NCBI RefSeq assembly: GCF_024701975.1
Contig: NZ_JANLNM010000008.1
Coordinates: 186,001 to 250,000 of the forward strand
DNA: 64,000 nt
From: Variovorax sp. ZS18.2.2
GTDB taxonomy: Bacteria > Pseudomonadota > Gammaproteobacteria > Burkholderiales > Burkholderiaceae_C
Direction: 5' to 3'
A program made the translations under genes and the position numbers. Positions within the stretch are counted from its first letter, which is position 1. Each line of letters starts with the position of its first letter. This document shows, piece after piece, positions 10,401-17,172 of this stretch. Under the pieces are notes generated by a model, which was not told where the DNA came from, did not search any database, and saw nothing but the letters and a program-made list of their open reading frames with translations.

Positions 10401-10510
10401 TCGCTCACCGAGAAGAACAGCGTGAACGCGGGGTAAGGGGCAGGCAGCGCCGCGCACACCGACGCAAGGCGTTCGTGGCAAGCGTGGAGCTGGTCTGAAA
10501 AGGACATCAT
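7427..10510 (-). CDS. MurF-like ligase fused to an N-terminal six-hairpin glycosidase-like domain
   Basis: A 1,027-residue fusion. Residues about 200-500 look like an alpha/alpha-toroid (glycosidase- or epimerase-like) domain, with paired helices such as SAIDRALDHLTNWLIRDYQL and AVEKAFDHFIASQHW. From about 640 onward it is MurF-like: LPSGIAWNLTC, then EMGTSHMP, the substrate pattern DETYDANPSSM (902-912), and RRVAILGDMQELGPAA. Mur ligases form amide bonds using ATP. The P-loop here reads GNGTGSST (about residues 681-688), so the Lys of the usual GKT/GKS is replaced by Ser. Activity is therefore uncertain. The gene lies within the giant-protein secretion operon; it might modify the secreted protein or a cell-wall precursor, but the substrate cannot be read from sequence. 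Confidence 0.85.
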   Translation of the reverse strand: MMSFSDQLHACHERLASVCAALPAPYPAFTLFFSVSDGSQRAHVVHARAAEFETAWREGADLVEGWVRDHGVVSPWLRIDWVEGASPMDWAQFKTQLTAVKRNYFRLGLAFDKDFEIAFTEQELNANAMLAGDSTIAHAVMNPRNFEAYGQARFQRTLALDMPTDHPVYLLATVGVFCQPDGVVHKLIGTGLDAGRRQLPALNPQSAMDLVRSGSAYLARQVQSDGLFVYGYFPCFDRRIPTYDAMRHASAIHAMLEAWEVTRDETLRSAIDRALDHLTNWLIRDYQLADGSEVAFLVDTGGEIKLGGNAACVLALVKYCELVDTRRWLPLLEKLALGIVSLQDPATGRFNHVLHATDLAVKQASRVIYYDGEAAYGLMRLYGLTRDARWLAAVEKAFDHFIASQHWQAHDHWLSCCVNELTHWSPQEKYFRFGLQNVAGYLDFVLDRKTTFPTLLGLMLAAQQMLQRLEGMPAMRHLLDELDTEKFYRALDYRAHYLLNGFFWPEVAMYFRRPSTVVGSFFIRHHAFRVRIDDVEQYVSGFASYHRFLLERRVSLGVSSAVGSPRDDGATWTASEMARVTSGEWVVRPEDGWRASGVTQRSFMRKGRVVFENQTRPSKTPLAAVTLKGVLQPAAAVLCTDPKPHLDKRVPVLKVPNVLQAVLQLGEHARTEFTGRVCGVLGNGTGSSTVAAMMAGALTVWGEVGQPEGNISLPSGIAWNLTCMPRHAAYWVLEMGTSHMPASSQLVRPSLVVVTGLSAASQKHRGPSEAAARMDARIFQGMAAGDSVVLNRDMPDFATFAEAAMAHQLQIVTYGEHKDADVRLLAFDHGEVQAQVAGEPFQLRLNAPGRHMGASAVAALGALQALRLPLAAAVEPFAHFEPPGGRGALHTIHIGGGSFKLIDETYDANPSSMRAALELLSQAPCEPARRVAILGDMQELGPAAQRHHLDLEEELLASQPDRVLLCGPLMRALHASIRTKVRSHWFVDVSDLSTALGGLLQPGDWVLAKSSAGVGLSRLARVLKALP

Positions 10511-10627
10511 TCGGCCCCGATCGAGTGCGGGAGACCGGCTGCGTCCGTCATCTATCTGCTCTCGCTAGGACGACGGAATCGCTGACCGGAGACTGTTGCC
10601 TTCGACGTCATCGCTTGGGCTCCGGTT

Positions 10628-11134
10628 TCAGCGGTAGCTGAATTCGGCGCGGCGATTGAGCTGGTAGCCCTCCTCGGTGGTTTCCAGGGACGCGGGCTTT
10701 TCGATGCCCCAGCTGATGGCTTCGACACGCTCGGCCGGCACGCCGAGCTGCGTGAGCGCCCGTTGCACCGACTCCGAACGGCGCTGCCCCAGCGCGAGGT
10801 TGTATTCGCGGCCGCCACGCGAGTCGGTGTGGCCTTCGATGACCACGCGGCTCGTCGAGCGGTTCTTCAGGAAGCTCGCATGCGCTTCCACGATCCGCTG
10901 GTCCTGCGTGCGGATGTTGTATTTGTCGAAGTCGAAATACACGATCTTCGGCACGCCGGCCGGGCCGTTCTGCAACGGCGCGGGGGGCGCCGGCTCCACC
11001 TTGGCCACCGCGGCCGCGCCCTTGTTCGAGTAGTAGTAGGTCGCATCGTCGCGACCGCTCCTGGGCCCCGTACCGCAGGCGACGAGGCTGGCCCCGAGCG
11101 CAACGATGGCCAGTATCCGGAAATTCTTTTTCAT
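10628..11134 (-). CDS. OmpA-family peptidoglycan-associated lipoprotein (Pal-like)
   Basis: A 168-residue lipoprotein. The signal peptide ends in a lipobox (LVAC, Cys about residue 20), so it should be acylated and sorted to the outer membrane. After a Pro/Ala-rich linker comes an OmpA C-terminal domain, with YFDFDKYNIR, the peptidoglycan-binding segment IEGHTDSRGGREYNLALGQRR and the closing NRRAEFSY. The Asp and Arg that bind diaminopimelate in this family are present. It sits between the giant repeat gene (88 bp upstream) and the Mur-ligase fusion. It is probably not the housekeeping Pal, because no tolB or ybgF is nearby. A role in tethering the exporter or the secreted protein to the wall is an inference. 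Confidence 0.9.
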   Translation of the reverse strand: MKKNFRILAIVALGASLVACGTGPRSGRDDATYYYSNKGAAAVAKVEPAPPAPLQNGPAGVPKIVYFDFDKYNIRTQDQRIVEAHASFLKNRSTSRVVIEGHTDSRGGREYNLALGQRRSESVQRALTQLGVPAERVEAISWGIEKPASLETTEEGYQLNRRAEFSYR

Positions 11135-11148
11135 ATCGATCCTTTCGC

Positions 11149-11175
11149 GGGACAGGCCGGTGGCCGGCCTGTCCC
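11149..11175. terminator. 12-bp perfect stem-loop between the giant gene and the ompA-like gene
   Basis: Arms GGGACAGGCCGG (11149-11160) and CCGGCCTGTCCC (11164-11175) pair perfectly around a 3-base TGG loop. No run of T follows on the minus strand, so it is not a standard intrinsic terminator. A partial terminator or 3'-end stabiliser would let the structural gene outnumber the exporter genes behind it, a common arrangement in secreted-adhesin operons; this role is an inference. Confidence 0.7.
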
Positions 11176-11222
11176 TGTGCTGCAGTTCCCCTCTCTCCTT
11201 CGCTCTCTCTTTTGTCTGTCCA

Positions 11223-14200
11223 TCAACCCAGCAGGCCGTGCAGGATGTTCGTCACCGGCGACACCGCGTGTTCGACCAGGCTGGTGATCGGGGTCACGAT
11301 GTCGGTCACCAGCGGGGTGACTGCATGGTCGACCGTGTTCACCACGGTGGCCACTGTGTCGACCACCGGTGCCACCGCACCCGTTGCACCGGCCAGGATG
11401 TCGGCCACCGGCTCGACCACGCTGGTAGCGGCACCCGCCACCGTGGCGACGATCGGAGCGACCGTGTCCGTCAGGCTGCCTGCCAGTTCGGAGACCGGCT
11501 GCAGGATGTTGGCGACCGGACCGTCGCTGCCCAGGAGGCCGCCGAGCAATCCACCCACCAGACCGTCCTGACCCAGCAGGCTGCCGACGAGGCCGTCGTT
11601 GCCGAGCAGGTTGCCCACGAGACCGTCGTCGCCCAGGAGGCCGCCGACCAGGCCGTCGTTGCCGAGCAGGCCGCCGACGATGCCGTCGTCACCCAGGACG
11701 CCGCCGAGCAGGCCGCCGTCACCACCGAGGACACCGCCCAGGAGGCCGTCGTCACCCAGGATGCCGCCGAGCAAGCCGCCGTCACCGCCGAGGACACCGC
11801 CCAGCAGGCCGTCGTCACCCAGGATGCCGCCGAGCAGGCCGCCGTCACCGCCGAGGACACCGCCCAGCAGGCCGTCGTCACCCAGGATGCCGCCGAGCAA
11901 GCCGCCGTCACCGCCGAGGACACCGCCCAGCAGGCCGTCGTCACCCAGGATGCCGCCGAGCAAGCCACCGTCACCGCCGAGGACGCCGCCCAGCAGGCCG
12001 TCGTCACCCAGGATGCCGCCGAGCAAGCCGCCGTCGCCGCCGAGGACACCGCCCAGGAGGCCGTCGTCACCGAGGAGGCCGCCAAGGAGACCACCGTCGC
12101 CGCCGAGCAAACCGCCCAGCAGACCGTCGTCACCCAACAGACCGCCTACGAGGCCGTCGTCGCCCAGGATGCCGCCGAGCAAGCCGCCGTCACCACCGAG
12201 GACGCCGCCCAGCAGGCCGTCGTCACCGAGGAGGCCGCCAAGGAGACCACCGTCGCCGCCGAGCAAACCGCCCAGCAGACCGTCGTCACCCAACAGACCG
12301 CCTACGAGGCCGTCGTCGCCGAGGATGCCGCCAAGCAGGCCACCGTCGCCACCGAGCAGGCCGCCCAGCAGACCGTCATCACCCAGGACGCCGCCAAGGA
12401 GCCCGCCGTCACCGCCGAGCAAGCCGCCCAGCAGGCCGTCGTCACCCAGGACACCGCCGAGGAGACCGCCGTCGCCGCCGAGCAAACCGCCCAGCAGACC
12501 GTCGTCACCCAGCACACCGCCGAGGAGACCACCGTCGCCACCGAGCAGGCCACCCAGCAGACCGTCGTCACCCAGCACACCGCCGAGGAGACCACCGTCG
12601 CCACCGAGCAGGCCACCCAGCAGACCGTCGTCACCCAGGACACCGCCGAGCAGACCGCCGTCGCCGCCGAGCAGGCCGCCCAGCAGACCGTCGTCACCCA
12701 GGACACCGCCGAGCAGACCACCGTCGCCGCCGAGCAAACCGCCCAGCAAGCCGTCGTCACCCAGCAGGCCGCCTACGAGGCCGTCGTCGCCGAGGATGCC
12801 GCCGAGAAGACCACCGTCACCACCGAGCAGACCGCCCAGCAGACCGTCATCGCCCAGGACACCGCCAAGGAGACCACCGTCGCCGCCGAGCAAGCCGCCC
12901 AGCAAGCCGTCGTCACCCAGCAGGCCGCCTACGAGGCCGTCGTCGCCGAGGATGCCGCCGAGGAGGCCACCGTCACCGCCGAGCAGGCCACCCAGCAGAC
13001 CGTCTTCACCCAGGACACCGCCGAGGAGACCGCCATCACCACCGAGCAGGCCACCCAGCAGACCGTCTTCACCCAGGACACCGCCGAGGAGACCGCCGTC
13101 ACCGCCAAGCAGGCCACCCAGCAGACCGTCTTCACCCAGCACGCCGCCGAGGAGGCCGCCGTCGCCGCCAAGCAGGCCGCCCAGCAGACCGTCTTCACCC
13201 AGGACACCGCCGAGGAGACCGCCGTCGCCGCCAAGCAGGCCACCCAGCAGACCGTCGTCACCCAGGACGCCGCCGAGGAGACCACCGTCGCCACCGAGCA
13301 AGCCGCCCAGCAGACCGTCGTCACCCAGTACGCCGCCGAGGAGACCGCCGTCGCCACCGAGCAAGCCGCCCAGCAGGCCGTCGTCACCCAGTACGCCGCC
13401 GAGGAGACCGCCGTCGCCACCGAGCAAGCCGCCCAGCAGGCCGTCGTCACCCAGCACACCGCCGAGCAGACCGTCGCCGTTCAGCAGGTTCGCCACGCCG
13501 TCGGTGAGGAAGTCCACTTGCGTGTCCACCGCATTCAGCAGCGCCGCCGTCGTTCCCGCGCCGAGCAGCTGGTCGGTCAGCGGGCTCAGCAGGCCGCTCA
13601 CGCCATCCGTCACCTGACCCACCACGCCGTCGACCGGGTCGAGGACGTTGGGGTTGTTCGGGGTGAACACGTCGCCGAAGATCGGGGCCAGCAGGCCGTC
13701 GACCACGTCGGTGACGTTGTCGGTGAGGCCGACCACCGGGGTCAGCAGGTCGCCCAGGCCCAGGTCGCCGAGCACGCCGTTGTTCAGACCGTTGGCGATG
13801 CCGCCCACGATGCTGTCGACCGGATCGAGCAGGGCCGGGCCGCCAGGCGTGCCGGGGTTGCCGCCGCCGATGCCGTCCAGGATGCCGCCGAGCAGACCGC
13901 CCAGGAGGCCGTCTTCACCGATCAGGCCACCCACGATGCCGTCTTCGCCGAGCAGGCCGCCAGCCAGGCCGTCCGGTCCGAGCAGACCGCCGACAAGGCC
14001 GTCGCTGCCGAGGAGGCCGCCAACCAGACCGTCGTCACCCAGCAGGCCACCGAGGAGGCCGTCGTCGCCGAGCAGGCCACCCACCAGGCCGTCGCTGCCG
14101 AGCAGGCCGCCGACGAGACCGTCTTCACCGAGCACACCGCCCAGCAGACCGTCTTCACCGAGCAGGCCGCCGACGATGCCGTCGTCACCCAGCAAACCAC

Positions 14201-16427
14201 CGAGGAGCCCGTCGTCGCCGAGCAGACCGCCGACCAGACCGTCGCTGCCCAGCAGGCCGCCCAGGAGGCCGTCGCTGCCGAGGAGTCCGTCTTCACCGAG
14301 CAGGCCGCCCACGATGCCGTCGTCGCCGAGCAGGCCGCCCAGGAGACCGTCCTCACCGAGGAGGCCACCCAGCAAGCCGTCTTCGCCGCCGAGCACGCCG
14401 CCCAGCAGACCGTCTTCACCCAGGAGACCGCCGATCAGGCCGTCTTCACCGAGCAGGCCGCCCAGCAGGCCGTCGGAACCCAGCAGGCCACCGGCCAGAC
14501 CGCCCTCGCCCAGCAGGTTGCCGAGCACGCCGTCTTCACCGAGGAGACCGCCGACGAGGCCGTCGTCGCCAAGCAGGCCGCCGAGGGCGCTGTCTTCGCC
14601 GATCAGGCTGCCCAGCAGGCCGTCGGCACCGAGCACACCACCGAGGACACCGCCAAGCGCGCCGTCTTCACCGAGCAGGCCGCCCAGGAGGCCGTCGTCG
14701 CCCAGCACATTGCCGAGCAGGCCACCCAGGGCGCTGCCGTCGCCGATCAGGCCACCGACGAGACCGTCTTCGCCCAGCAGGCCGCCGACCAGACCGTCTT
14801 CGCCGAGCAGGCCACCGATCAGGCCGTCCTCGCCCAGCACGCCGTCGAGCAGGCCGCCGACGATGCCGTCTTCGCCCAGCAGGCCGTCCAGGCCGAGGCC
14901 GGCGGTCAGGCCGCCGAGCGGGCCGTCACCGGCGAGCAGGTTGTGCAGGCCGTCGGTCACGTAGTCGATCTGGCCCAGGAGTTGATCAAAGATCGCGTCG
15001 GTCACACCGGCACCGAGCAGGCCGTCCACGATCGGGCTCAGCGTTTCGCCGAGCGGGTCGGTGATGCTGCCCACGAGGTTGTCGACCGGGTCGAACTCGT
15101 TGGGGTCGTTCGGCGTGAATTCGGAACCGAGTAGCGGAGCCAGCACGCTGTCCACCACATCGGTCACACCGTCGACCACCGAGGACACCGGTGTCAGGAC
15201 GCCGCCCAGGCCGAGGGTGTCGTCGATGGCACCGATCACGCCGTGGACGAGGCCGTCGCCTGGATCGAGCAGGTGGTCTGCGTCTGCATCAGCATCTGCA
15301 TCAGCGTCGGCGTCTGCATCGGCGTCAGCATCAGCATCAGCATCAGCATCAGCATCCGCATCCGCATCCGCATCCGCATCGGCATCGGCATCGGCATCGG
15401 CGTCGGCATCGGCATCGGCATCGGCATCGGCATCAGCGTCGGCGTCGGCGTCGGCATCGGCGTCGGCGTCGGCATCGGCGTCGGCATCGGCATCGGCATC
15501 GGCATCGGCATCAGCGTCGGCGTCGGCGTCGGCATCGGCGTCGGCGTCGGCATCGGCATCGGCGTCTGCATCGGCATCGGCATCGGCGTCTGCATCGGCG
15601 TCTGCATCGGCGTCTGCATCGGCATCGGCATCGGCATCGGCGTCTGCATCGGCATCGGCATCGGCATCGGCATCGGCATCGGCATCGGCATCGGCATCTG
15701 CATCAGCGTCAGCGTCAGCGTCAGCGTCAGCATCGGCGTCGGCATCAGCGTCTGCATCACCGTCAGCATCCGCATCGGCGTCCGCATCCGCGTCGGCATC
15801 CGCATCGCCGCCATCGCCCAGGCCAGGAACCAGGAACGGCACGCCGCTGCTGCCGCCATCGCTACCACCGCTCAGCGCAGCGCCCAGTGCCGCAGCACCC
15901 AATGCACCCAGCGCGAATTCGCCGAGGCCAATGCCGCTGCCGGCAGCAAGCTTCTTGGTCACGGCCAGCGCGGCTGCATCCGCATCGCTGTCGGGCGGAG
16001 TGACCTGCAGGTCACCGGAAGCCACATCCACATTCACTTGTTCGAGGCCGCCGGGCAGCTTGGTCGAGCCGATGGTCGCATCGGTGCCACCGGTGAAGAC
16101 GCCAGCCAGCGGCGCCTTGTTGGAAGCCGAGCCGGGGAACAGCACGTTGGCATGCCCGTCTTGCGGAACGATCACGCGATCGCCCGCGATCAGGGTCTGG
16201 TTGCCATCCACCGGGATGCGGACACCGTCGCGCATCACGGCAGTGCCGGGCGTAGCATTGGACAATGTGCCGATGCTGGCAGGCCCGGAAGGGGCTGCGG
16301 AAGCCATCGAACTCATCGCGGCAGGGCTGCCTAGCGGAGTGACGGTGGCCTGGGCGAGAACCACAGGAGCTGCGCTGGTTGCAGCAAGTCCTTCGGTCGA
16401 ATCGGTCGATGCTTGTGGAGCGTTCAT
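11223..16427 (-). CDS. giant secreted repeat protein: (Asp-Ala)n tract, duplicated domain and Gly-Leu-Leu-Gly repeats
   Basis: A 1,734-residue protein with no Sec signal peptide. Residues 1-150 include a compact module (DGVRIPVDGNQTLIAGDRVI) resembling FecR-like or adhesin retention modules. Next are a Gly/Ala hydrophobic stretch (about 165-190) and 177 residues of almost pure alternating Asp and Ala (208-384). A roughly 120-residue domain (DPVDNLVGSITDP, VTDGLHNLL) occurs twice, at about 385-505 and 855-985. Each copy is followed by long blocks of 10- or 21-residue repeats such as LLGGDGGLLGGVLGDDG. The C-terminus is Val/Pro-rich and non-repetitive. It heads an operon with a dedicated type I exporter, so it is the likely substrate: a cell-surface or matrix protein. 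RTX nonapeptides and collagen Gly-Pro-Pro triplets are absent. A sigma-54 promoter lies 34-50 bp upstream. Confidence 0.9.
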   Translation of the reverse strand: MNAPQASTDSTEGLAATSAAPVVLAQATVTPLGSPAAMSSMASAAPSGPASIGTLSNATPGTAVMRDGVRIPVDGNQTLIAGDRVIVPQDGHANVLFPGSASNKAPLAGVFTGGTDATIGSTKLPGGLEQVNVDVASGDLQVTPPDSDADAAALAVTKKLAAGSGIGLGEFALGALGAAALGAALSGGSDGGSSGVPFLVPGLGDGGDADADADADADADADGDADADADADADADADADADADADADADADADADADADADADADADADADADADADADADADADADADADADADADADADADADADADADADADADADADADADADADADADADADADADADADADADADADADADADADADADADADADADADADADADADHLLDPGDGLVHGVIGAIDDTLGLGGVLTPVSSVVDGVTDVVDSVLAPLLGSEFTPNDPNEFDPVDNLVGSITDPLGETLSPIVDGLLGAGVTDAIFDQLLGQIDYVTDGLHNLLAGDGPLGGLTAGLGLDGLLGEDGIVGGLLDGVLGEDGLIGGLLGEDGLVGGLLGEDGLVGGLIGDGSALGGLLGNVLGDDGLLGGLLGEDGALGGVLGGVLGADGLLGSLIGEDSALGGLLGDDGLVGGLLGEDGVLGNLLGEGGLAGGLLGSDGLLGGLLGEDGLIGGLLGEDGLLGGVLGGEDGLLGGLLGEDGLLGGLLGDDGIVGGLLGEDGLLGSDGLLGGLLGSDGLVGGLLGDDGLLGGLLGDDGIVGGLLGEDGLLGGVLGEDGLVGGLLGSDGLVGGLLGDDGLLGGLLGDDGLVGGLLGSDGLVGGLLGPDGLAGGLLGEDGIVGGLIGEDGLLGGLLGGILDGIGGGNPGTPGGPALLDPVDSIVGGIANGLNNGVLGDLGLGDLLTPVVGLTDNVTDVVDGLLAPIFGDVFTPNNPNVLDPVDGVVGQVTDGVSGLLSPLTDQLLGAGTTAALLNAVDTQVDFLTDGVANLLNGDGLLGGVLGDDGLLGGLLGGDGGLLGGVLGDDGLLGGLLGGDGGLLGGVLGDDGLLGGLLGGDGGLLGGVLGDDGLLGGLLGGDGGLLGGVLGEDGLLGGLLGGDGGLLGGVLGEDGLLGGLLGGDGGLLGGVLGEDGLLGGLLGGDGGLLGGVLGEDGLLGGLLGGDGGLLGGILGDDGLVGGLLGDDGLLGGLLGGDGGLLGGVLGDDGLLGGLLGGDGGLLGGILGDDGLVGGLLGDDGLLGGLLGGDGGLLGGVLGDDGLLGGLLGGDGGLLGGVLGDDGLLGGLLGGDGGLLGGVLGDDGLLGGLLGGDGGLLGGVLGDDGLLGGLLGGDGGLLGGVLGDDGLLGGLLGGDGGLLGGVLGDDGLLGGLLGGDGGLLGGILGDDGLVGGLLGDDGLLGGLLGGDGGLLGGLLGDDGLLGGVLGGDGGLLGGILGDDGLVGGLLGDDGLLGGLLGGDGGLLGGLLGDDGLLGGVLGGDGGLLGGILGDDGLLGGVLGGDGGLLGGILGDDGLLGGVLGGDGGLLGGILGDDGLLGGVLGGDGGLLGGILGDDGLLGGVLGGDGGLLGGILGDDGLLGGVLGGDGGLLGGVLGDDGIVGGLLGNDGLVGGLLGDDGLVGNLLGNDGLVGSLLGQDGLVGGLLGGLLGSDGPVANILQPVSELAGSLTDTVAPIVATVAGAATSVVEPVADILAGATGAVAPVVDTVATVVNTVDHAVTPLVTDIVTPITSLVEHAVSPVTNILHGLLG
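11520..14905. repeat. coding tandem repeats (10- and 21-residue Gly-Leu-Leu-Gly units)
   Basis: This part of the giant gene is a tandem array. In the 5' half of the array the protein unit is about 10 residues (LLGEDGLVGG). In the 3' half a 63-base unit encodes 21 residues (GDDGLLGGLLGGDG, then GLLGGVL). A non-repeat domain interrupts it at about 13480-13860. Many adjacent copies in 11690-13460 are nearly identical in DNA, so copy number could change by slippage or recombination. Confidence 0.9.
15276..15806. repeat. hexanucleotide-type array encoding about 88 Asp-Ala dipeptides
   Basis: On the coding strand the array alternates GAY and GCN codons for 177 codons, with a single Gly substitution. 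Codons are varied (gat/gac with gcg, gcc, gca, gct), so the alternation of Asp and Ala is kept although the DNA has drifted. This suggests selection at the protein level and not just a young DNA expansion. Confidence 0.93.
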
Positions 16428-16460
16428 GGCAGCCTCTGTGACAAAAGATGCATGTACAGG

Positions 16461-16477
16461 GGCAACTTGCGTGCCGC
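16461..16477 (-). promoter_or_regulatory. sigma-54 promoter of the giant-protein operon
   Basis: Read on the minus strand the site is CGGCACG-CAAG-TTGCC, against the sigma-54 consensus TGGCACG-N4-TTGCW. The invariant GG (16475-16474) and GC (16463-16462) are exactly 10 bases apart. Transcription should start near 16450, leaving a short leader with AGAGG about 6 bases before the ATG at 16427. The sigma-54 activator encoded at 844-2277 is the obvious candidate partner. Confidence 0.75.
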
Positions 16478-16603
16478 TTTTTGCAGGCCTTGCCAGCGAG
16501 GCTCCGTTAACGATTCAAGTCGTTGATTTACATGAGAAATTTTTTGAAAAACGTCGGCGCAACCGCACATCGAAACAGCGCGTAAGGAGGTCATTCCGCG
16601 ATT

Positions 16604-16656
16604 CGTTACGTAACGATGTAACGCCCCGTACCCGGAACGCCGCGTGTGTTCCGGGT
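16604..16656. promoter_or_regulatory. two palindromes, candidate enhancer sites for the sigma-54 activator
   Basis: CGTTACGTAACG (16604-16615) is a perfect 12-base palindrome. ACCCGGAAC (16630-16638) and GTTCCGGGT (16648-16656) form a perfect 9-bp inverted repeat with a 9-base spacer. They lie about 130-190 bases upstream of the sigma-54 element, the usual range for activator binding. The 9-bp repeat could instead be a stem-loop serving another transcript. Confidence 0.45.
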
Positions 16657-16737
16657 GCTGCGCAAGCCGGTTCGCGGTGGCCTTTGGAGCGACTTCCTCC
16701 ACACGCTTTCTTCACTCTCTTCTTCTTGTCTATATAT

Positions 16738-17172
16738 ATGTTCAACCCCTCCCAGGAAGACGTGCGCCGCTTCTTCTGCGACGTGTACGCCAAGCACCGG
16801 CAGGGCCTTCCGATGGAAGCGCTCGAGACCATCGCCGCCGGCTGGATCGACGAACACCCCGAGTACCACGAGGACCTGGCCGATGCCGATGCCGCGGTGG
16901 CGCGCGTGTACGACGGATCGAACGGGCGCGAGAACCCGTTCCTTCATTTGTCGATGCATCTGTCGATCAGCGAGCAGTGCTCCATCGACCAGCCGCGCGG
17001 CATTCGCCAGGCCGTCGAGCTGCTGGCCGCGCGACGCGGCTCGCTGCTGCATGCGCATCACGAGGCGATGGATTGCCTCGGCCAGATGATGTGGGAGAGC
17101 CAGCGCGCAGGGCGCCCGCCCGATGGCGAGGGTTACGTGGCCTGTGTGCAGCGCCGAGCCACGAAAGACTGA
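16738..17172 (+). CDS. DUF1841 family protein
   Basis: A 144-residue cytoplasmic protein of the conserved betaproteobacterial DUF1841 family, function unknown. Recognisable features are the N-terminal FNPSQEDVRRFFCDVYAKHR, the central HPEYHEDLADAD and the strongly conserved NPFLHLSMHLSISEQCSIDQ, followed by LAARRGS. The start at 16738 gives the family's usual beginning MFNPSQ. A longer in-frame extension upstream is the shadow of the Asp-Ala gene. Its stop abuts the stop of pcaQ (convergent, no gap). Confidence 0.9.
   Translation: MFNPSQEDVRRFFCDVYAKHRQGLPMEALETIAAGWIDEHPEYHEDLADADAAVARVYDGSNGRENPFLHLSMHLSISEQCSIDQPRGIRQAVELLAARRGSLLHAHHEAMDCLGQMMWESQRAGRPPDGEGYVACVQRRATKD

Larger units (their letters stand above)
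16428..16737. other. 310-base divergent intergenic region
   Basis: It separates the giant gene (minus) from the DUF1841 gene (plus). It holds the sigma-54 promoter and two palindromes described separately. It is AT-richer than its surroundings at 16501-16560. A 92-residue open frame crosses it on the minus strand but has no family resemblance or ribosome binding site and was not accepted. Confidence 0.7.

Noticed and set aside
11690..13460. The regular 63-base repeats as a CRISPR array
   Set aside because: Units are contiguous, in frame, and have no unique spacers; they encode protein repeats.
11106..15134. A 1,342-codon open frame on the plus strand through the repeat gene
   Set aside because: It is the antisense of the Gly-Leu-Leu-Gly repeats; repetitive codons simply lack stops. 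The product is monotone (AAEQAAVTAEDTAQQ), with no ribosome site or family, while the minus-strand protein has real non-repeat domains, a promoter and an exporter.
16476..16496. TGGCAAGGCCTGCA as an additional sigma-54 element
   Set aside because: The GG and GC are 8 bases apart, not the required 10.
16424..16702. 92-codon minus-strand frame upstream of the giant gene
   Set aside because: It spans the sigma-54 promoter and palindromes, overlaps the giant gene's start and shows no coding signs.
15061..16737. Long plus-strand Ser-Ala or Ile-Gly repeats opposite the Asp-Ala tract
   Set aside because: They are frame shadows of the Asp-Ala tract. The only real plus-strand gene here begins at 16738 (DUF1841).
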